DNA of 64,000 nt from Jaenimonas drosophilae (lineage: Eukaryota > Euglenozoa > Kinetoplastea > Trypanosomatida > Trypanosomatidae). Location: contig JASAON010001636.1 in assembly GCA_030849065.1 (NCBI GenBank), forward strand, positions 62,001 through 126,000. The letters run 5' to 3'. Under the pieces are notes generated by a model that worked only from the letters and a program-made list of their open reading frames with translations, was not told the DNA's origin and ran no database searches. The translations under genes were made by a program, and so were the position numbers. This document shows positions 52,901-60,180 of this stretch, in pieces; within the stretch, counting starts at the first letter, position 1, and every line of letters starts with the position of its first letter.

Positions 52901-53410
52901 GAGTTGGGCACGAACTACTACGTCTTGTTCTCACGTGATCCCCCGATTAAGTACAGGACCTCGGTGACGGAGACCTTCTTGCCGGAGCAGGGAATCACCT
53001 GGAAGAAGAAGACCATTCGTGTCCCCAACAACCACAGCAAGTATGACTTCATTGACATTCCAATTACCCCAAAGACAACGGTGAAGGAAGTTGCGGATGC
53101 CATTCTTCCCCACTTGAACGCCACGCTTCCAGCGGGAGTGGACTATGAATACGAGATCGATGGTTTTGGCGTCGGAAAGGGAATGATTTGGAATGGCCGG
53201 CCATCCCATGCAAACACGAACGTGCCCATCATGAAGGCCATCGAGACACAGAAGAAGTCAGAGGTTAGCGGAGAGCTACCCAAACCTTTCTGGGAGCAGC
53301 GCACACAGTTTTGTGATCTCAGTGTAGCGGTGTCCGTCGATGATGGGGATGATTCGGTCGATGATGTTGAGGTCATTCCAGCCCCAATCCGCCTACTAAT
53401 TCGTCAGTAG
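49934..53410 (+). CDS. UBA1: Ubiquitin-activating enzyme E1 (1158 aa)
   Basis: Activates ubiquitin with ATP, forms an E1 thioester and passes it to E2s. There are two ThiF/MoeB-like halves: the first, inactive half has GCGGIGAETAKNLALAG near residue 40, and the second, active half has GCGALGCEDIKNFAL near 495 and the adenylation segment SNLSRQFLFRE. The catalytic cysteine is C655 in the canonical GGIPMCTLRNFP. The C-terminal ubiquitin-fold domain lies in the last 110 residues before an acidic tail. Residues about 380-400 hold a Pro-rich insert (LPTPPPVPVPAV). Length is slightly above yeast Uba1. A UBA6-like paralogue is the only serious alternative. Confidence 0.95.
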   Translation: MAAAADAGTAQIDQKFLDKQSRTIGTYGLETMAKLISFKVLIVGCGGIGAETAKNLALAGIHTISLHDPRRPTLKDLGVNFAIAEDAIGKSKSIADLTASYISDLNPNTRVKAVTELTEAVIAKHTAVIFTTSAPDLSLKTLIKWNYFCRRHAPTISFILVTQTGAYGSIFVDHGDRFLVRDPTGQPPVQKAIESISTKTDKSGKEFSMVTFSTPDGQLGGMFEDYCKIQFTEVQGMVKKDGSSINGKTFDGVHCDGDPRFSVRFYPSFASQGFSEYKQGGFLKECPKPVELHCRPLEEALHSPGPIISAEAFSDGQSELRMHLQTHALLKFAEEKNGKTPSLHSTNDAQRVVTLVKEILEENRKRPVPSTSVVAPQRQNAEFPMLPTPPPVPVPAVVDALDEHIVLTEAMITEVELQPLACFFGAVAAQEVVKIAGKYSPINQWFHLSMEQVLPDKVDYTSAEYKPTGTRYDHLVSIFGKTFQDKLLNLRMFMIGCGALGCEDIKNFALCGLSCGPKGSIVITDNDRIEVSNLSRQFLFREDNVGQPKSVAAGKRIAFMNPKLKVNAMQEFVGPTTEHIFTDVFWEKLDVAVNALDNVEARVYVDSRCVTFNKVLVEGGTMGTGGSVDIIVPGQTTSYSDGSTAPSSQGGIPMCTLRNFPYIFEHCIEWSRAMFDDIFVAPFQKAVQIIDDSNDFVAKIMAEVDAAQSEGEKRSLVEKNMEPLKDLKRTLTTISQRPTMDDCAKLGWELLFKMFRDRILDLQSVFPKDAKKKNGDLFWSGHRKFPKAVEVDAARLASSPDAEAFLISTINLYACALGVHPTKHEPRYNDENNRWMAQYRSTQWIQSVANKLPVPKYIARQVEGLDEETAADAKPKEVRDLAAEEAELRQLLQELRDLATNCASAKCVPLEFEKDDDDNFQIDFIAAMSNLRATNYVIPTQDRMKVKLTAGKIIPAIATTTSAVAALGLIELFKVLQNKSIDDLRAGMLELGTNYYVLFSRDPPIKYRTSVTETFLPEQGITWKKKTIRVPNNHSKYDFIDIPITPKTTVKEVADAILPHLNATLPAGVDYEYEIDGFGVGKGMIWNGRPSHANTNVPIMKAIETQKKSEVSGELPKPFWEQRTQFCDLSVAVSVDDGDDSVDDVEVIPAPIRLLIRQ

Positions 53411-53814
53411 GGTGGTCAATGATGCAGCCGAAAGGACGACGCACTCACTGCCGATGTTTCTGCACAAAAATGAAGCAACACAGAGTAATTTGATGGCCAA
53501 TATTTGATTTCAACACTCACGGAACTGTGTGGCATTGATGAAAAAAAGTGGTGATCACGATCGAATACGTCACGCTGACACCAACCAGTTTCAGCAGTTA
53601 TCGCTCTAGGCTGTATCTTTGTCTAGTGGTTCTTTATTTCCAACTCATCGTGCACGTTCACACTAAGCGTCAGATTATATGTCCGTTGACCACCACTAAT
53701 GTATCGAATGTATGCAACTCTGCTGATTCAAATTTTCTTGAATTCTTTTTGTTATTTGTTGCTCTAGCTAGAATTCTTGAGAGTCCCGGTGGTGTGCTGA
53801 CCTGTACACTTGAC
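53411..53814. other. Intergenic region with splice signal
   Basis: No gene. The frame open from 53548 is upstream of the splice AG at 53766-53767 and is treated as untranslated. Confidence 0.6.
53733..53767 (+). promoter_or_regulatory. Polypyrimidine tract and AG trans-splice acceptor
   Basis: A T-rich tract ends in AG at 53766-53767, 47 nt before the ATG at 53815. This sets the start of the RBBP6-like gene at its ubiquitin-like domain. Confidence 0.7.
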
Positions 53815-54891
53815 ATGCACCGGACGATTACATTTAGGCTGAAGTCGAGCTCCTATGTGGGCACCGTGGAGATGGAAAATAGCGTGATGGCCTGCCGGGA
53901 GGTGCAGGAGGCTATCGCTGCCAAACTCTGCGCCCCCGTAGAGGAGATTCAAGTGTTTCTGGCAAACAGCACAGCCTTACTTCACCCCGAAGAAACGATT
54001 GCGATGTTTTCTGTCGTGGATGTGGTGCGGCAGGTTTCTCTGGGTAAACCCTCCAACCCCAAATCTGCATCGGTCACGGCCGTCTCAACCGCCTCCGCGT
54101 TGGGATCTGCAGCAACCATGTCGGGCTTAGACGCCAACACATCGTTGACGGAAGAGGAGCGATTGGCGCAGCTCAAGGCAGAAATTTCCCTGGATACAGG
54201 AATGAATGAAGTTGGGCGTGGTGGTGGTGGTGGTGGCCGTGGAGGCCGTGGTCGTGGACGGGGTGGTGCCAATGGCATGCCCTTCATGATGAACGCAGAC
54301 AGCTTCAAACCTCCGCCAAAGGGCTACGTCTGCCACAACTGTGGCAAAGGCGGCCACAAGATTGAGCACTGCCCCGCATCGAGGAACGGGCGAAACCTCA
54401 AGGCGCTCTCCTTTGCGATTGGCATTCCGGAGAGTATGCTGGAGGAGTGCTCCATGGATGACCCGGCGTCTAAGTTTATCACAAAGGATTACCGTATTGT
54501 TAAGCGCCGCATGGATCCAAGTGCTTTCACCGGGGTACTTCCCGCCACCGCAGAGGCAGAGACGCCAGCGAATGCCGAAGAGGGTTGTGGTGATGGAGCA
54601 AATGCGGATGATGATTTAGAGCTCGAGCCATATCAATGCATCCTTGATGGAGTAGTTGCGAAGGAGGCAATGAAAGTTCCGTGCTGTGGACGACTGCTGT
54701 GCCGTTCGTGCTATGACTCCATCGTTCAAAAAGCACTGACGAGAGACCACGATGATGAGAGTGACGATGAGGAACTTGGGTTGTGCCCTTCATGCAAGGA
54801 GCCGTTGTGCTTTGAGGACGTGGTGGATGCGGTGGAGGAGCGCGACAAAATCACCGCGCTGCTCAGCAACCGCAAGCGTAAGCGAAGCTGA
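53815..54891 (+). CDS. RBBP6/Mpe1-like protein: DWNN, zinc knuckle, RING (358 aa)
   Basis: The N-terminal 75 residues are a DWNN ubiquitin-like domain (ITFRLKSSSYVGTVEM...VQEAIAAKL). An RGG-rich stretch follows near 135-150. A CCHC zinc knuckle CHNCGKGGHKIEHC is at 173-186. A RING/U-box-type domain runs from C275 (CILDG, CCGRLLCRSC) to CPSCKEPLC near 324-332. This order is diagnostic of yeast Mpe1 and human RBBP6, subunits of the mRNA cleavage and polyadenylation factor with E3-ligase-like RINGs. In kinetoplastids, poly(A)-site choice is coupled to downstream trans-splicing, so it is likely a core 3'-end factor. Confidence 0.92.
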   Translation: MHRTITFRLKSSSYVGTVEMENSVMACREVQEAIAAKLCAPVEEIQVFLANSTALLHPEETIAMFSVVDVVRQVSLGKPSNPKSASVTAVSTASALGSAATMSGLDANTSLTEEERLAQLKAEISLDTGMNEVGRGGGGGGRGGRGRGRGGANGMPFMMNADSFKPPPKGYVCHNCGKGGHKIEHCPASRNGRNLKALSFAIGIPESMLEECSMDDPASKFITKDYRIVKRRMDPSAFTGVLPATAEAETPANAEEGCGDGANADDDLELEPYQCILDGVVAKEAMKVPCCGRLLCRSCYDSIVQKALTRDHDDESDDEELGLCPSCKEPLCFEDVVDAVEERDKITALLSNRKRKRS

Positions 54892-55228
54892 CCACTTCAT
54901 TTATTTATCAACTTTCATCTGCTTCCATGAACGATGCACCATCATCTGCACTAACATACGAGAAAACGGCATCATTAACGGTGATACTTCTGCTGAAGCA
55001 CTACTTCACTCCATCCAAAGCAAGTCTCCGACTACACATCTGCAGATAGTCCATCTTCCTTTTTTTTTCTTTTTGCTCTTGTTTCTCACCAGGTGTCTGT
55101 TTTTAGCGATTACTACACACCATCAGTCTTTGTAGCGTAGGGAGGGGCGTGCTGTTGATCCGTCTCTCACTTAGGTATTTTGCTTCTTCGTGGAACCGAT
55201 TGTGTTTCGCTTTAGTTACGGAGTACGC
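54892..55228. other. Intergenic region
   Basis: No gene. Pyrimidine tracts lie at 55050-55088 and 55160-55172, the latter ending in AG at 55173-55174. The frame open from a GTG at 55190 has its first ATG at 55229. Confidence 0.55.
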
Positions 55229-56047
55229 ATGTCTAGCATCTTCACTCGTGGAGCAGTGGGGTCCAACCCGCTGGCATCGCGGTACGGTGAAATCGCGGTG
55301 AAGTCCTCCAAGTGTGGATCCAAAAACTTCGTGTTTACCCCGGTTCATGATGAGCGCCATCCAGGTCCTCGCAACCACATTCGTGGCCAGAGTGATCTTC
55401 CCTGGAAGGACTCCTTCACTTGGGCTCGCTGGCGCTGGATTGCCCATGACTTCCGTATGTTTGGGCTGTTTGGTGCACTGTGGAAGCACTACTACATCGG
55501 CGAGTCCTGGCGCAGAAAGGATGAGAAGATCTTTGCCGGTAAAGATGAAAACGGCAACAAGTACTGGTACTGCAGACGCTCCAGTGGTTCGTTGACCTCC
55601 CGTCTCATTGAACCCGTAGATCCTCATTGGTTCCGTGGCCAACACGGACGACGGGCCCCGCCCATGTGGGTGAAGTGGCTCAATGGCAATGCCGCCCACT
55701 CGCCTGCCCAGGTGAAGGCACGTGGAGAGTGGGGCCACAATTCACGTTTGGGCCAAAACCTACCCTTTGACGTCAAGTGGGATGACTACTCCCCCATCAA
55801 TGCAGGTGAGTTGTGGAGTCGTGATCCAATGTATGTTGCAGGTCCAGGAAGCTTACTGAACCCGGAGCGCCGTGCCATTGAGGAAGCTGGTTACTCACGT
55901 TGGGTCTACAACAAGGGTCAGCCCGTGTACATGCCTTTCTGCGGTGTACATGATTACCCTGATGAACTAGTGGAGGAGTACTACCGCGGTCAATGGGCGT
56001 TTGGACGCTCAAGCAAGGGTAATGATCACGATGAGTGGCGCAACTAA
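55229..56047 (+). CDS. NDUFA12 (B17.2)-like complex I protein (272 aa)
   Basis: The middle of the protein matches the NDUFA12/NDUFAF2 family: FAGKDENGNKYWYC corresponds to VGxDxxGNKYYE, and the block through PPMWVKWLN to the AHSPAQ segment corresponds to PPEWHRWLHxxTDDPP. NDUFA12 is a matrix-arm subunit of respiratory complex I and NDUFAF2 its assembly paralogue. This protein is much longer than the human 145 residues, with about 75 extra N-terminal and 90 C-terminal residues, as is common for kinetoplastid complex I subunits. The N-terminus MSSIFTRGAVGSNPLASRYG is basic and could be a mitochondrial presequence. Start is the first ATG after the splice AG. Confidence 0.85.
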   Translation: MSSIFTRGAVGSNPLASRYGEIAVKSSKCGSKNFVFTPVHDERHPGPRNHIRGQSDLPWKDSFTWARWRWIAHDFRMFGLFGALWKHYYIGESWRRKDEKIFAGKDENGNKYWYCRRSSGSLTSRLIEPVDPHWFRGQHGRRAPPMWVKWLNGNAAHSPAQVKARGEWGHNSRLGQNLPFDVKWDDYSPINAGELWSRDPMYVAGPGSLLNPERRAIEEAGYSRWVYNKGQPVYMPFCGVHDYPDELVEEYYRGQWAFGRSSKGNDHDEWRN

Positions 56048-56311
56048 AAGACTTGTTGTGTCTTTTTGTTTTGACCGGCTTCCAAATTATACCCTTCATT
56101 CACTCTGTGCACAACAGAACATACTCTCGTACGTAGCAGTAGTACTAGAAAGCCTTTTCCATTCCTGCATTCTGTCAAAAATCAATTGCGTTACAGCACC
56201 GTTATAAAGTACTGCTGTGTTCTGTATCACAATTATCGTCCCCCTGCTACTTCATTTTTAACATATCAAATGGTGGCTAGTGTAGTGAGTGCGTTGCATC
56301 CACAGTAGTAC

Positions 56312-57067
56312 ATGACCTATGTCTTTAGTGGTGCGGTTCGTGGGCTAGTGGTTGAGGTGGTCATAAAATGCTTCATCCTAGGCGCCGCTGCCGCATTTGG
56401 CCTTTGTCTGGCTCTTCACGGACTTCTATGCGTCGATAGTGCAGCTCAGTTTGCCTTGGGTATATACATTATTGTCATTCCTGTGGTATTTCATCTGACA
56501 GAGTTCCTTGTTGCACTCCTCTATCGTCCTCATGAGGCTCATCCGGATGCATTCATGATGTACCACTCATCCATGTACCAAGTCGCTCTGCTTGTGTCTC
56601 TGGCAGAATTTTTTGTGGAGGCGTGCTTCATACCCGAAAGTTATAAGCTATCGCCAACGACATTTCCTGTTCTGGCTTTTTGCTTCCGCTTAAACGTATA
56701 CGGTTCTTGCCTATTTGCTCTGCTTTCATCACTTGCGTATGCGGTGCGAATGGTTGGAATGATTCAATGCGGCTCCAACTTTTCTCTGCGTATCGAAGAC
56801 GAACGCCGTGCATCTCATGTGCTGGTGCAACACGGCGTGTACTCCGTGCTTCGTCATCCATCATACTTTGGGTGGTTTTGGCGCACGGTTTTTTCGCAAC
56901 TCATTTTGGCCAACCCACTATCCTTTGTGGTTCACACTGCGATTACGTGGCGCTTTTTCCAAAAGCGGATTCCACTGGAGGAGTCAATACTCTCCCGAGA
57001 AGACTTCTTCGGAAAGTCCTACGCCGCATACAAAAGCAAAACACATGTTGGGATTCCATTGTTATAA
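56312..57067 (+). CDS. ICMT: Isoprenylcysteine carboxyl methyltransferase (251 aa)
   Basis: Multi-pass ER membrane enzyme that methylates the C-terminal prenylcysteine of CaaX proteins using AdoMet. The C-terminal signature is complete: HGVYSVLRHPSYFGWFWRTV, then RIPLEESIL, then FFGKSYAAYKSKTHVGIPLL. The N-terminal half has several hydrophobic helices (GLVVEVVIKCFILGAAAAFG; FALGIYIIVIPVVFH). Length is close to the yeast and human proteins. Start ATG 56312 is preceded by about 260 bases without a competing ATG in frame. Third positions are less GC-biased than in the GK or CGL genes. Confidence 0.93.
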   Translation: MTYVFSGAVRGLVVEVVIKCFILGAAAAFGLCLALHGLLCVDSAAQFALGIYIIVIPVVFHLTEFLVALLYRPHEAHPDAFMMYHSSMYQVALLVSLAEFFVEACFIPESYKLSPTTFPVLAFCFRLNVYGSCLFALLSSLAYAVRMVGMIQCGSNFSLRIEDERRASHVLVQHGVYSVLRHPSYFGWFWRTVFSQLILANPLSFVVHTAITWRFFQKRIPLEESILSREDFFGKSYAAYKSKTHVGIPLL

Positions 57068-57140
57068 GTCTCATGACCGCTCCCCAATAGGGAGAGGACT
57101 TTCTCCCACATGGAGAATTCCTGTGCCATAAATCTTCACC

Positions 57141-57254
57141 ATGAGCAACGTCTCAGTTGATGAAATCGCCGCTGGCCAACACTTCTTCTACTCTCCATCA
57201 TCATCCACTGTTGTGTCTGCAGAGCTCATGCTCAGAAAGGTACTAGGGTCATAG
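57141..57254 (+). other. Short open frame, 37 codons, doubtful
   Basis: Begins MSNVSVDEIAAGQHFF and stops with TAG exactly where the small-RNA repeat starts. Codon use looks coding-like. It may be chance, a microprotein or the 5' remnant of a gene cut by the repeat. Confidence 0.15.
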
Positions 57255-57282
57255 CACCATTCATATCAACCACTTTCCTTGA

Positions 57283-57350
57283 CATGACGTTGTTAGAGTC
57301 ACCACCAGCCTCTCGCATGGCTTCGCGGTGTAGTTACAACGGCTAGAACT
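57283..57350 (+). ncRNA. H/ACA-like snoRNA, AGA box, LSU target (copy 1)
   Basis: Single hairpin of trypanosomatid type. The basal stem CGTTGT (57288-57293) pairs with ACAACG (57336-57341). The upper stem is CACC/GGTG plus AGCC/GGCT. The AGA box at 57345-57347 lies three bases before the predicted end. Pocket arms AGAGT (57295-57299) and TAGTT (57331-57335) pair with ACUCU and AACUA of the conserved LSU sequence AACUAUGACUCU, leaving U-G unpaired. The right arm starts exactly 14 nt before the AGA box. The target U corresponds, from memory, to yeast 25S pseudouridine 2260. Confidence 0.8.
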
Positions 57351-57367
57351 AATGATGATAGTAGTGC

Positions 57368-57438
57368 ATCCCGAGTGGTTAGTCAGCTGAGCCTTAGGCA
57401 CACCATGCTTGGTTTTGCGTTACACCACTCGTAGAACT
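57368..57438 (+). ncRNA. H/ACA-like snoRNA, AGA box, neighbouring LSU target (copy 1)
   Basis: The seven-pair basal stem CGAGTGG (57372-57378)/CCACTCG (57425-57431) is followed by AGA at 57433-57435. The upper stem pairs GCTGAGCC with GGTTTTGC (two G-U pairs, one mismatch) and AGGC with GCTT. Pocket arms AGTCA (57381-57385) and GTTAC (57419-57423) pair with UGACU and GUAAC of LSU GUAACUAUGACU, placing U-A in the pocket. The spacing to AGA is 14 nt. The target U is two bases upstream of that of the preceding RNA, equivalent from memory to yeast 25S pseudouridine 2258. Confidence 0.78.
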
Positions 57439-57485
57439 GTTTTTCATCACGCACTCCACCCATCATTTCCCACAACACTTGCCTT

Positions 57486-57591
57486 TGCACACATGATGAT
57501 ACAACGTAAACAATTGCACGTCAGTTTGAGGTTGCATGATATTAAACGTTTTCGCTACTGGTGGTACTTTTGTGCTGCCAATCTGAGTGCA
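57486..57591 (+). ncRNA. C/D-like snoRNA (copy 1)
   Basis: Box C ATGATGA is at 57493-57499 and box D CTGA at 57583-57586. The terminal stem pairs TGCAC (57486-57490) with GTGCA (57587-57591). Internally TTGCACGTCAG (57514-57524), before a D'-like TTGA, is complementary over 11 nt to conserved LSU CUGACGUGCAA. At about 106 nt it is at the long end for the class. The 3' third differs from copy 2 although the stem and boxes are kept. Confidence 0.6.
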
Positions 57592-57668
57592 GTGAGTGAC
57601 AAATGCTGTTAAGGTTGTAGCTATCTCTTTAAGATGGCTTGCTTGTGGAAAGGGATTTGTTGTATGTG

Positions 57669-57706
57669 TTATTCTGTTTTCTTCCGATTCTTTCACTCAA
57701 TTGTAG
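57669..57706 (+). promoter_or_regulatory. Polypyrimidine tract and AG trans-splice acceptor
   Basis: A T/C-rich tract ends in AG at 57705-57706, 26 nt before ATG 57733. It excludes the in-frame upstream ATG at 57634 and fixes the 141-residue GLO1 start. Confidence 0.7.
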
Positions 57707-57732
57707 CTCCAATTACAAACGTGACTTCTGCA

Positions 57733-58158
57733 ATGTCATCTCCTCGTATGCTTCACACGATGATTCGTGTTGGCGATCTTGACCGGAGTATTGACTTCTA
57801 CACGAAGCGTCTGGGAATGCGGTTGCTGCGCAAGTGGGATGTACCAGAGGACAAGTACACGTTGGCTTTCCTTGGATACGGAACGGAGGCGAACACCACA
57901 GTGCTCGAGCTGACTTACAACTATGGTGTGACATCGTACAAACACGGTGAGGCCTACGGACACATCGCCATTGGCGTGAGTGATGTTACCTCACTTGTTG
58001 CTCAGCTTCGTGCAGCAGAGGTACCCATTGACTACGAAGATGACAAGGGCTTCATGGCCTTCGTCGTTGACCCTGATGGCTACTACGTCGAACTTCTGAA
58101 CGAGAAGATGATGATTGACAAGTCGGAGGCTCAAATGAAGGAGCAGGGAACTGCCTAA
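57733..58158 (+). CDS. GLO1: Glyoxalase I, trypanothione-dependent type (141 aa)
   Basis: Isomerises the hemithioacetal of methylglyoxal and, in trypanosomatids, trypanothione, to the lactoyl thioester. The protein is a single glyoxalase fold. Metal ligands fall at H8, E59, H77 and E120, the same numbers I recall for the Leishmania enzyme, which is also 141 residues and uses nickel. RKWDVPEDKYTL, LELTYNYGVTSYKH and FVVDPDGYY are near-identical family blocks. The frame is open upstream, but the start at 57733 follows the splice AG. It lies between two copies of the small-RNA cassette. Confidence 0.96.
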   Translation: MSSPRMLHTMIRVGDLDRSIDFYTKRLGMRLLRKWDVPEDKYTLAFLGYGTEANTTVLELTYNYGVTSYKHGEAYGHIAIGVSDVTSLVAQLRAAEVPIDYEDDKGFMAFVVDPDGYYVELLNEKMMIDKSEAQMKEQGTA

Positions 58159-58431
58159 AGAGGCTCTTCCAATACTTCCGTTTGCTCTAATGGGAGAGCC
58201 GCGCTTTCCAATATTATACACGCTTCGTATCGATACTTCAATACGTTGGTGCCGCACCAGGAAATGCACAACGTTTCGTTATACCGTGTAATGCATCCCA
58301 TCTCATTGTATTGCTGTTGTGTGTTCTTCATGAGACCACTTGGGGTAAGGGTTACCATGCAATAGATTGTGAACCATTGAACTGCTTTCTTCATGATCTG
58401 ATATGTAGTAGCGAGTAGAGACGCGCACATC

Positions 58432-59727
58432 ATGCTCGGTGCGCAGTCGTGGTTCCTTGCTGGGGCAATTCCAACAGTGTTGGTTGGTGGCTTTGTTGCA
58501 ACCCGTAAACGCATGGCCTATCAGTGGAAGGAGGAAGTGATGGACACTGAGGGCACCATTTATCCTAGCGTGACGGATGGAGATATGGAATACTTGCGTT
58601 ATGTTGCACCAGAGTCTGAGGTTGCTCTCGCACAGACAAATGCCGATGCATCATCTGCGTGTGGCATAGCATTAACAGCCAAGGAGAACTTTGGTGTTGC
58701 CCCAGCAATCCACGCCATATCACAAGAAGATAGTTTTGTGTTTCTTCAAGAGATTAGAGATTGGGCGCGAAGCATTGGTAACGAGGTCGATCCGCGTAAG
58801 GTTGAAGCCTTCTCTGCGCATGACGTTGATGTGCCTGAGTCTTTACTTTCAAAGCGGGCCAGTTTGGATATGAGCTTCTACGCCGACACACGTATTGTTT
58901 CCGATCATGCAGAGGATATTCAGATGATGAAGGCTCCGTGGGGGTGCGGTGACCGCATTGATTTCGCAAAGATGCCATCCAGTTTACGTTATTTGGTCGA
59001 TCGCGTGCAGCAGCAATTTGAAGGATTAGGCCGCCTTCGTCATGTGTACATTGAGTACTCACCATCAGGCCGTCAGTTTCACCCCCCGCGCTACACCAAA
59101 AATTTTGACGGCCACGACTACGTCATTATTCCTTTTCGTCGTGATGGCAATGCAACGGTAGTGACCTTCGTCCCATCACTGCGATCTAAACGCTTCGCAC
59201 AACCTGCACACATTCAGTATCATTCGTGGACGAATCGCGATATTGATGCTCTTCTCCCAACAGGATCCATGCTTCGGGTGTACGGATTAGCCCGCTACGA
59301 CTGGAGCTGGGCCATTCGCCCGGGAACCAGTTGGTTTGGTAGCAGGCTCAACCCGATTTCCACATCGCTGAATCCATTACCGGATATTTTCACCAACACC
59401 AATACTACAAGTAGGACCTGCTCTCTTGGTAGCATCACGGGAATGATATCATCTCTTTTCCGGAAAAGACGTTCCACCTCTAACACATGTGCAGCGGGCT
59501 ACCCGATGGATTCAGCTGTTGTGGCGCTTCATTTTGAAGGCCCGCGGTCGCGTCAAAAGCAGCGATCACTTCTCTTGCATCCAGAGATTTGGATCTTTGG
59601 GCAGAAACCCGCTCCTGAAACGTACCAGAAGTGGAGCGATGATCGACCAACTGAGGAACAGGTGCGACAGGATGGTATCTTCAAGTTCATCATGAACCAC
59701 TACTTTGAGATGCTCACTGTGAGTTGA
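58432..59727 (+). CDS. Membrane-anchored AlkB-like protein lacking iron ligands (431 aa)
   Basis: Residues 1-23 contain a hydrophobic segment (AGAIPTVLVGGFVA) followed by RKR, a signal anchor or mitochondrial inner-membrane anchor. Residues about 185-295 have the strand order of AlkB-type 2-oxoglutarate dioxygenases: HVYIEYSPSGRQFHPPR, then DYVIIPF, and LPTGSMLRVYGLARYDWSWAI matching the LxxxSLxxLxGxARYxWxHxI block. The iron HxD is H217-P-P and the distal His is W293, so metal binding looks lost. A Ser/Thr-rich insert follows, then a C-terminal domain. Assignment is by pattern and moderate; a catalytically inactive AlkB fold is the best reading. Start is the ATG at 58432. Confidence 0.8.
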   Translation: MLGAQSWFLAGAIPTVLVGGFVATRKRMAYQWKEEVMDTEGTIYPSVTDGDMEYLRYVAPESEVALAQTNADASSACGIALTAKENFGVAPAIHAISQEDSFVFLQEIRDWARSIGNEVDPRKVEAFSAHDVDVPESLLSKRASLDMSFYADTRIVSDHAEDIQMMKAPWGCGDRIDFAKMPSSLRYLVDRVQQQFEGLGRLRHVYIEYSPSGRQFHPPRYTKNFDGHDYVIIPFRRDGNATVVTFVPSLRSKRFAQPAHIQYHSWTNRDIDALLPTGSMLRVYGLARYDWSWAIRPGTSWFGSRLNPISTSLNPLPDIFTNTNTTSRTCSLGSITGMISSLFRKRRSTSNTCAAGYPMDSAVVALHFEGPRSRQKQRSLLLHPEIWIFGQKPAPETYQKWSDDRPTEEQVRQDGIFKFIMNHYFEMLTVS

Positions 59728-59974
59728 TTCGGAACGTGTGGATTCCTTAAGTTGTACATGTGCTTTGTGATGCAAGCACGGTATTCACAGAAGCCGAAAA
59801 AGGCGTTGACGAGCAGAAATGCGAAATCGTTACTTGTGTCGATTAACAACATCAAGCATCGGTGTATTCTGACATATTCTTCTTTCTTTTTTGTTTCTTT
59901 TTTTGTTACTTCCATTACATGAAGACGTAGCCACTGCACATCTGCCCATTGCACCATTCATATTCAATACTTGA

Positions 59975-60042
59975 CATGACGTTGTTAGAGTCACCACCAG
60001 CCTCTCGCATGGCTTCGCGGTGTAGTTACAACGGCTAGAGCT
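59975..60042 (+). ncRNA. H/ACA-like snoRNA, AGA box, LSU target (copy 2)
   Basis: The stem, pocket arms and AGA (60037-60039) are identical to the RNA at 57283-57350. Only the 3' tail differs by one base (GCT for ACT). Same predicted LSU target. Confidence 0.8.
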
Positions 60043-60062
60043 AATGATGACAACAGCAGTGC

Positions 60063-60133
60063 ATCCCGAGTGGTTAGTCAGCTGAGCCTTAGGCATACCA
60101 TGCTTGGTTTTGCGTTACACCACTCGTAGAACT
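60063..60133 (+). ncRNA. H/ACA-like snoRNA, AGA box, neighbouring LSU target (copy 2)
   Basis: The basal stem CGAGTGG begins at 60067, and AGA is at 60128-60130. One substitution relative to copy 1 falls in the apical loop, where it leaves structure and pocket intact. Same predicted target two bases upstream of its partner's. Confidence 0.78.
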
Positions 60134-60180
60134 GTTTTTCATCACGCACTCCACCCATCATTTCCCACAACACTTGCCTT

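Larger units (their letters stand above)
57254..57565 (+). repeat. Small-RNA cassette, copy 1 of a direct repeat of about 310 bp
   Basis: Nearly identical to 59951-60260, with a few substitutions and one 3-nt indel. Carries two H/ACA-like hairpins and the 5' part of a C/D-like RNA. Similarity begins at GCACCATTCATAT and ends after CTACTGGTGGT. Confidence 0.95.

Noticed and set aside
53548..53814. 89-codon hydrophobic N-terminal extension of the RBBP6-like protein
   Set aside because: It is upstream of the splice AG at 53766, and the DWNN domain begins properly at ATG 53815.
57352..57390. C/D snoRNA using ATGATGA at 57352 and CTGA at 57387
   Set aside because: The interval is too short, lacks a terminal stem, and box D would lie inside the upper stem of the second H/ACA hairpin.
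57254..57565. Degenerate retroposon (SIDER/RIME-like) as explanation for the repeated cassette
   Set aside because: No poly-A tail, no target duplication and no recognised 5' hallmark. The content is explained by two H/ACA hairpins and a C/D RNA with pockets that match LSU rRNA.
57409..57612. Protein of 67 codons inside the cassette (same peptide in copy 2)
   Set aside because: The shared peptide follows from DNA identity. The frame runs through both RNA hairpins and starts inside the second one.
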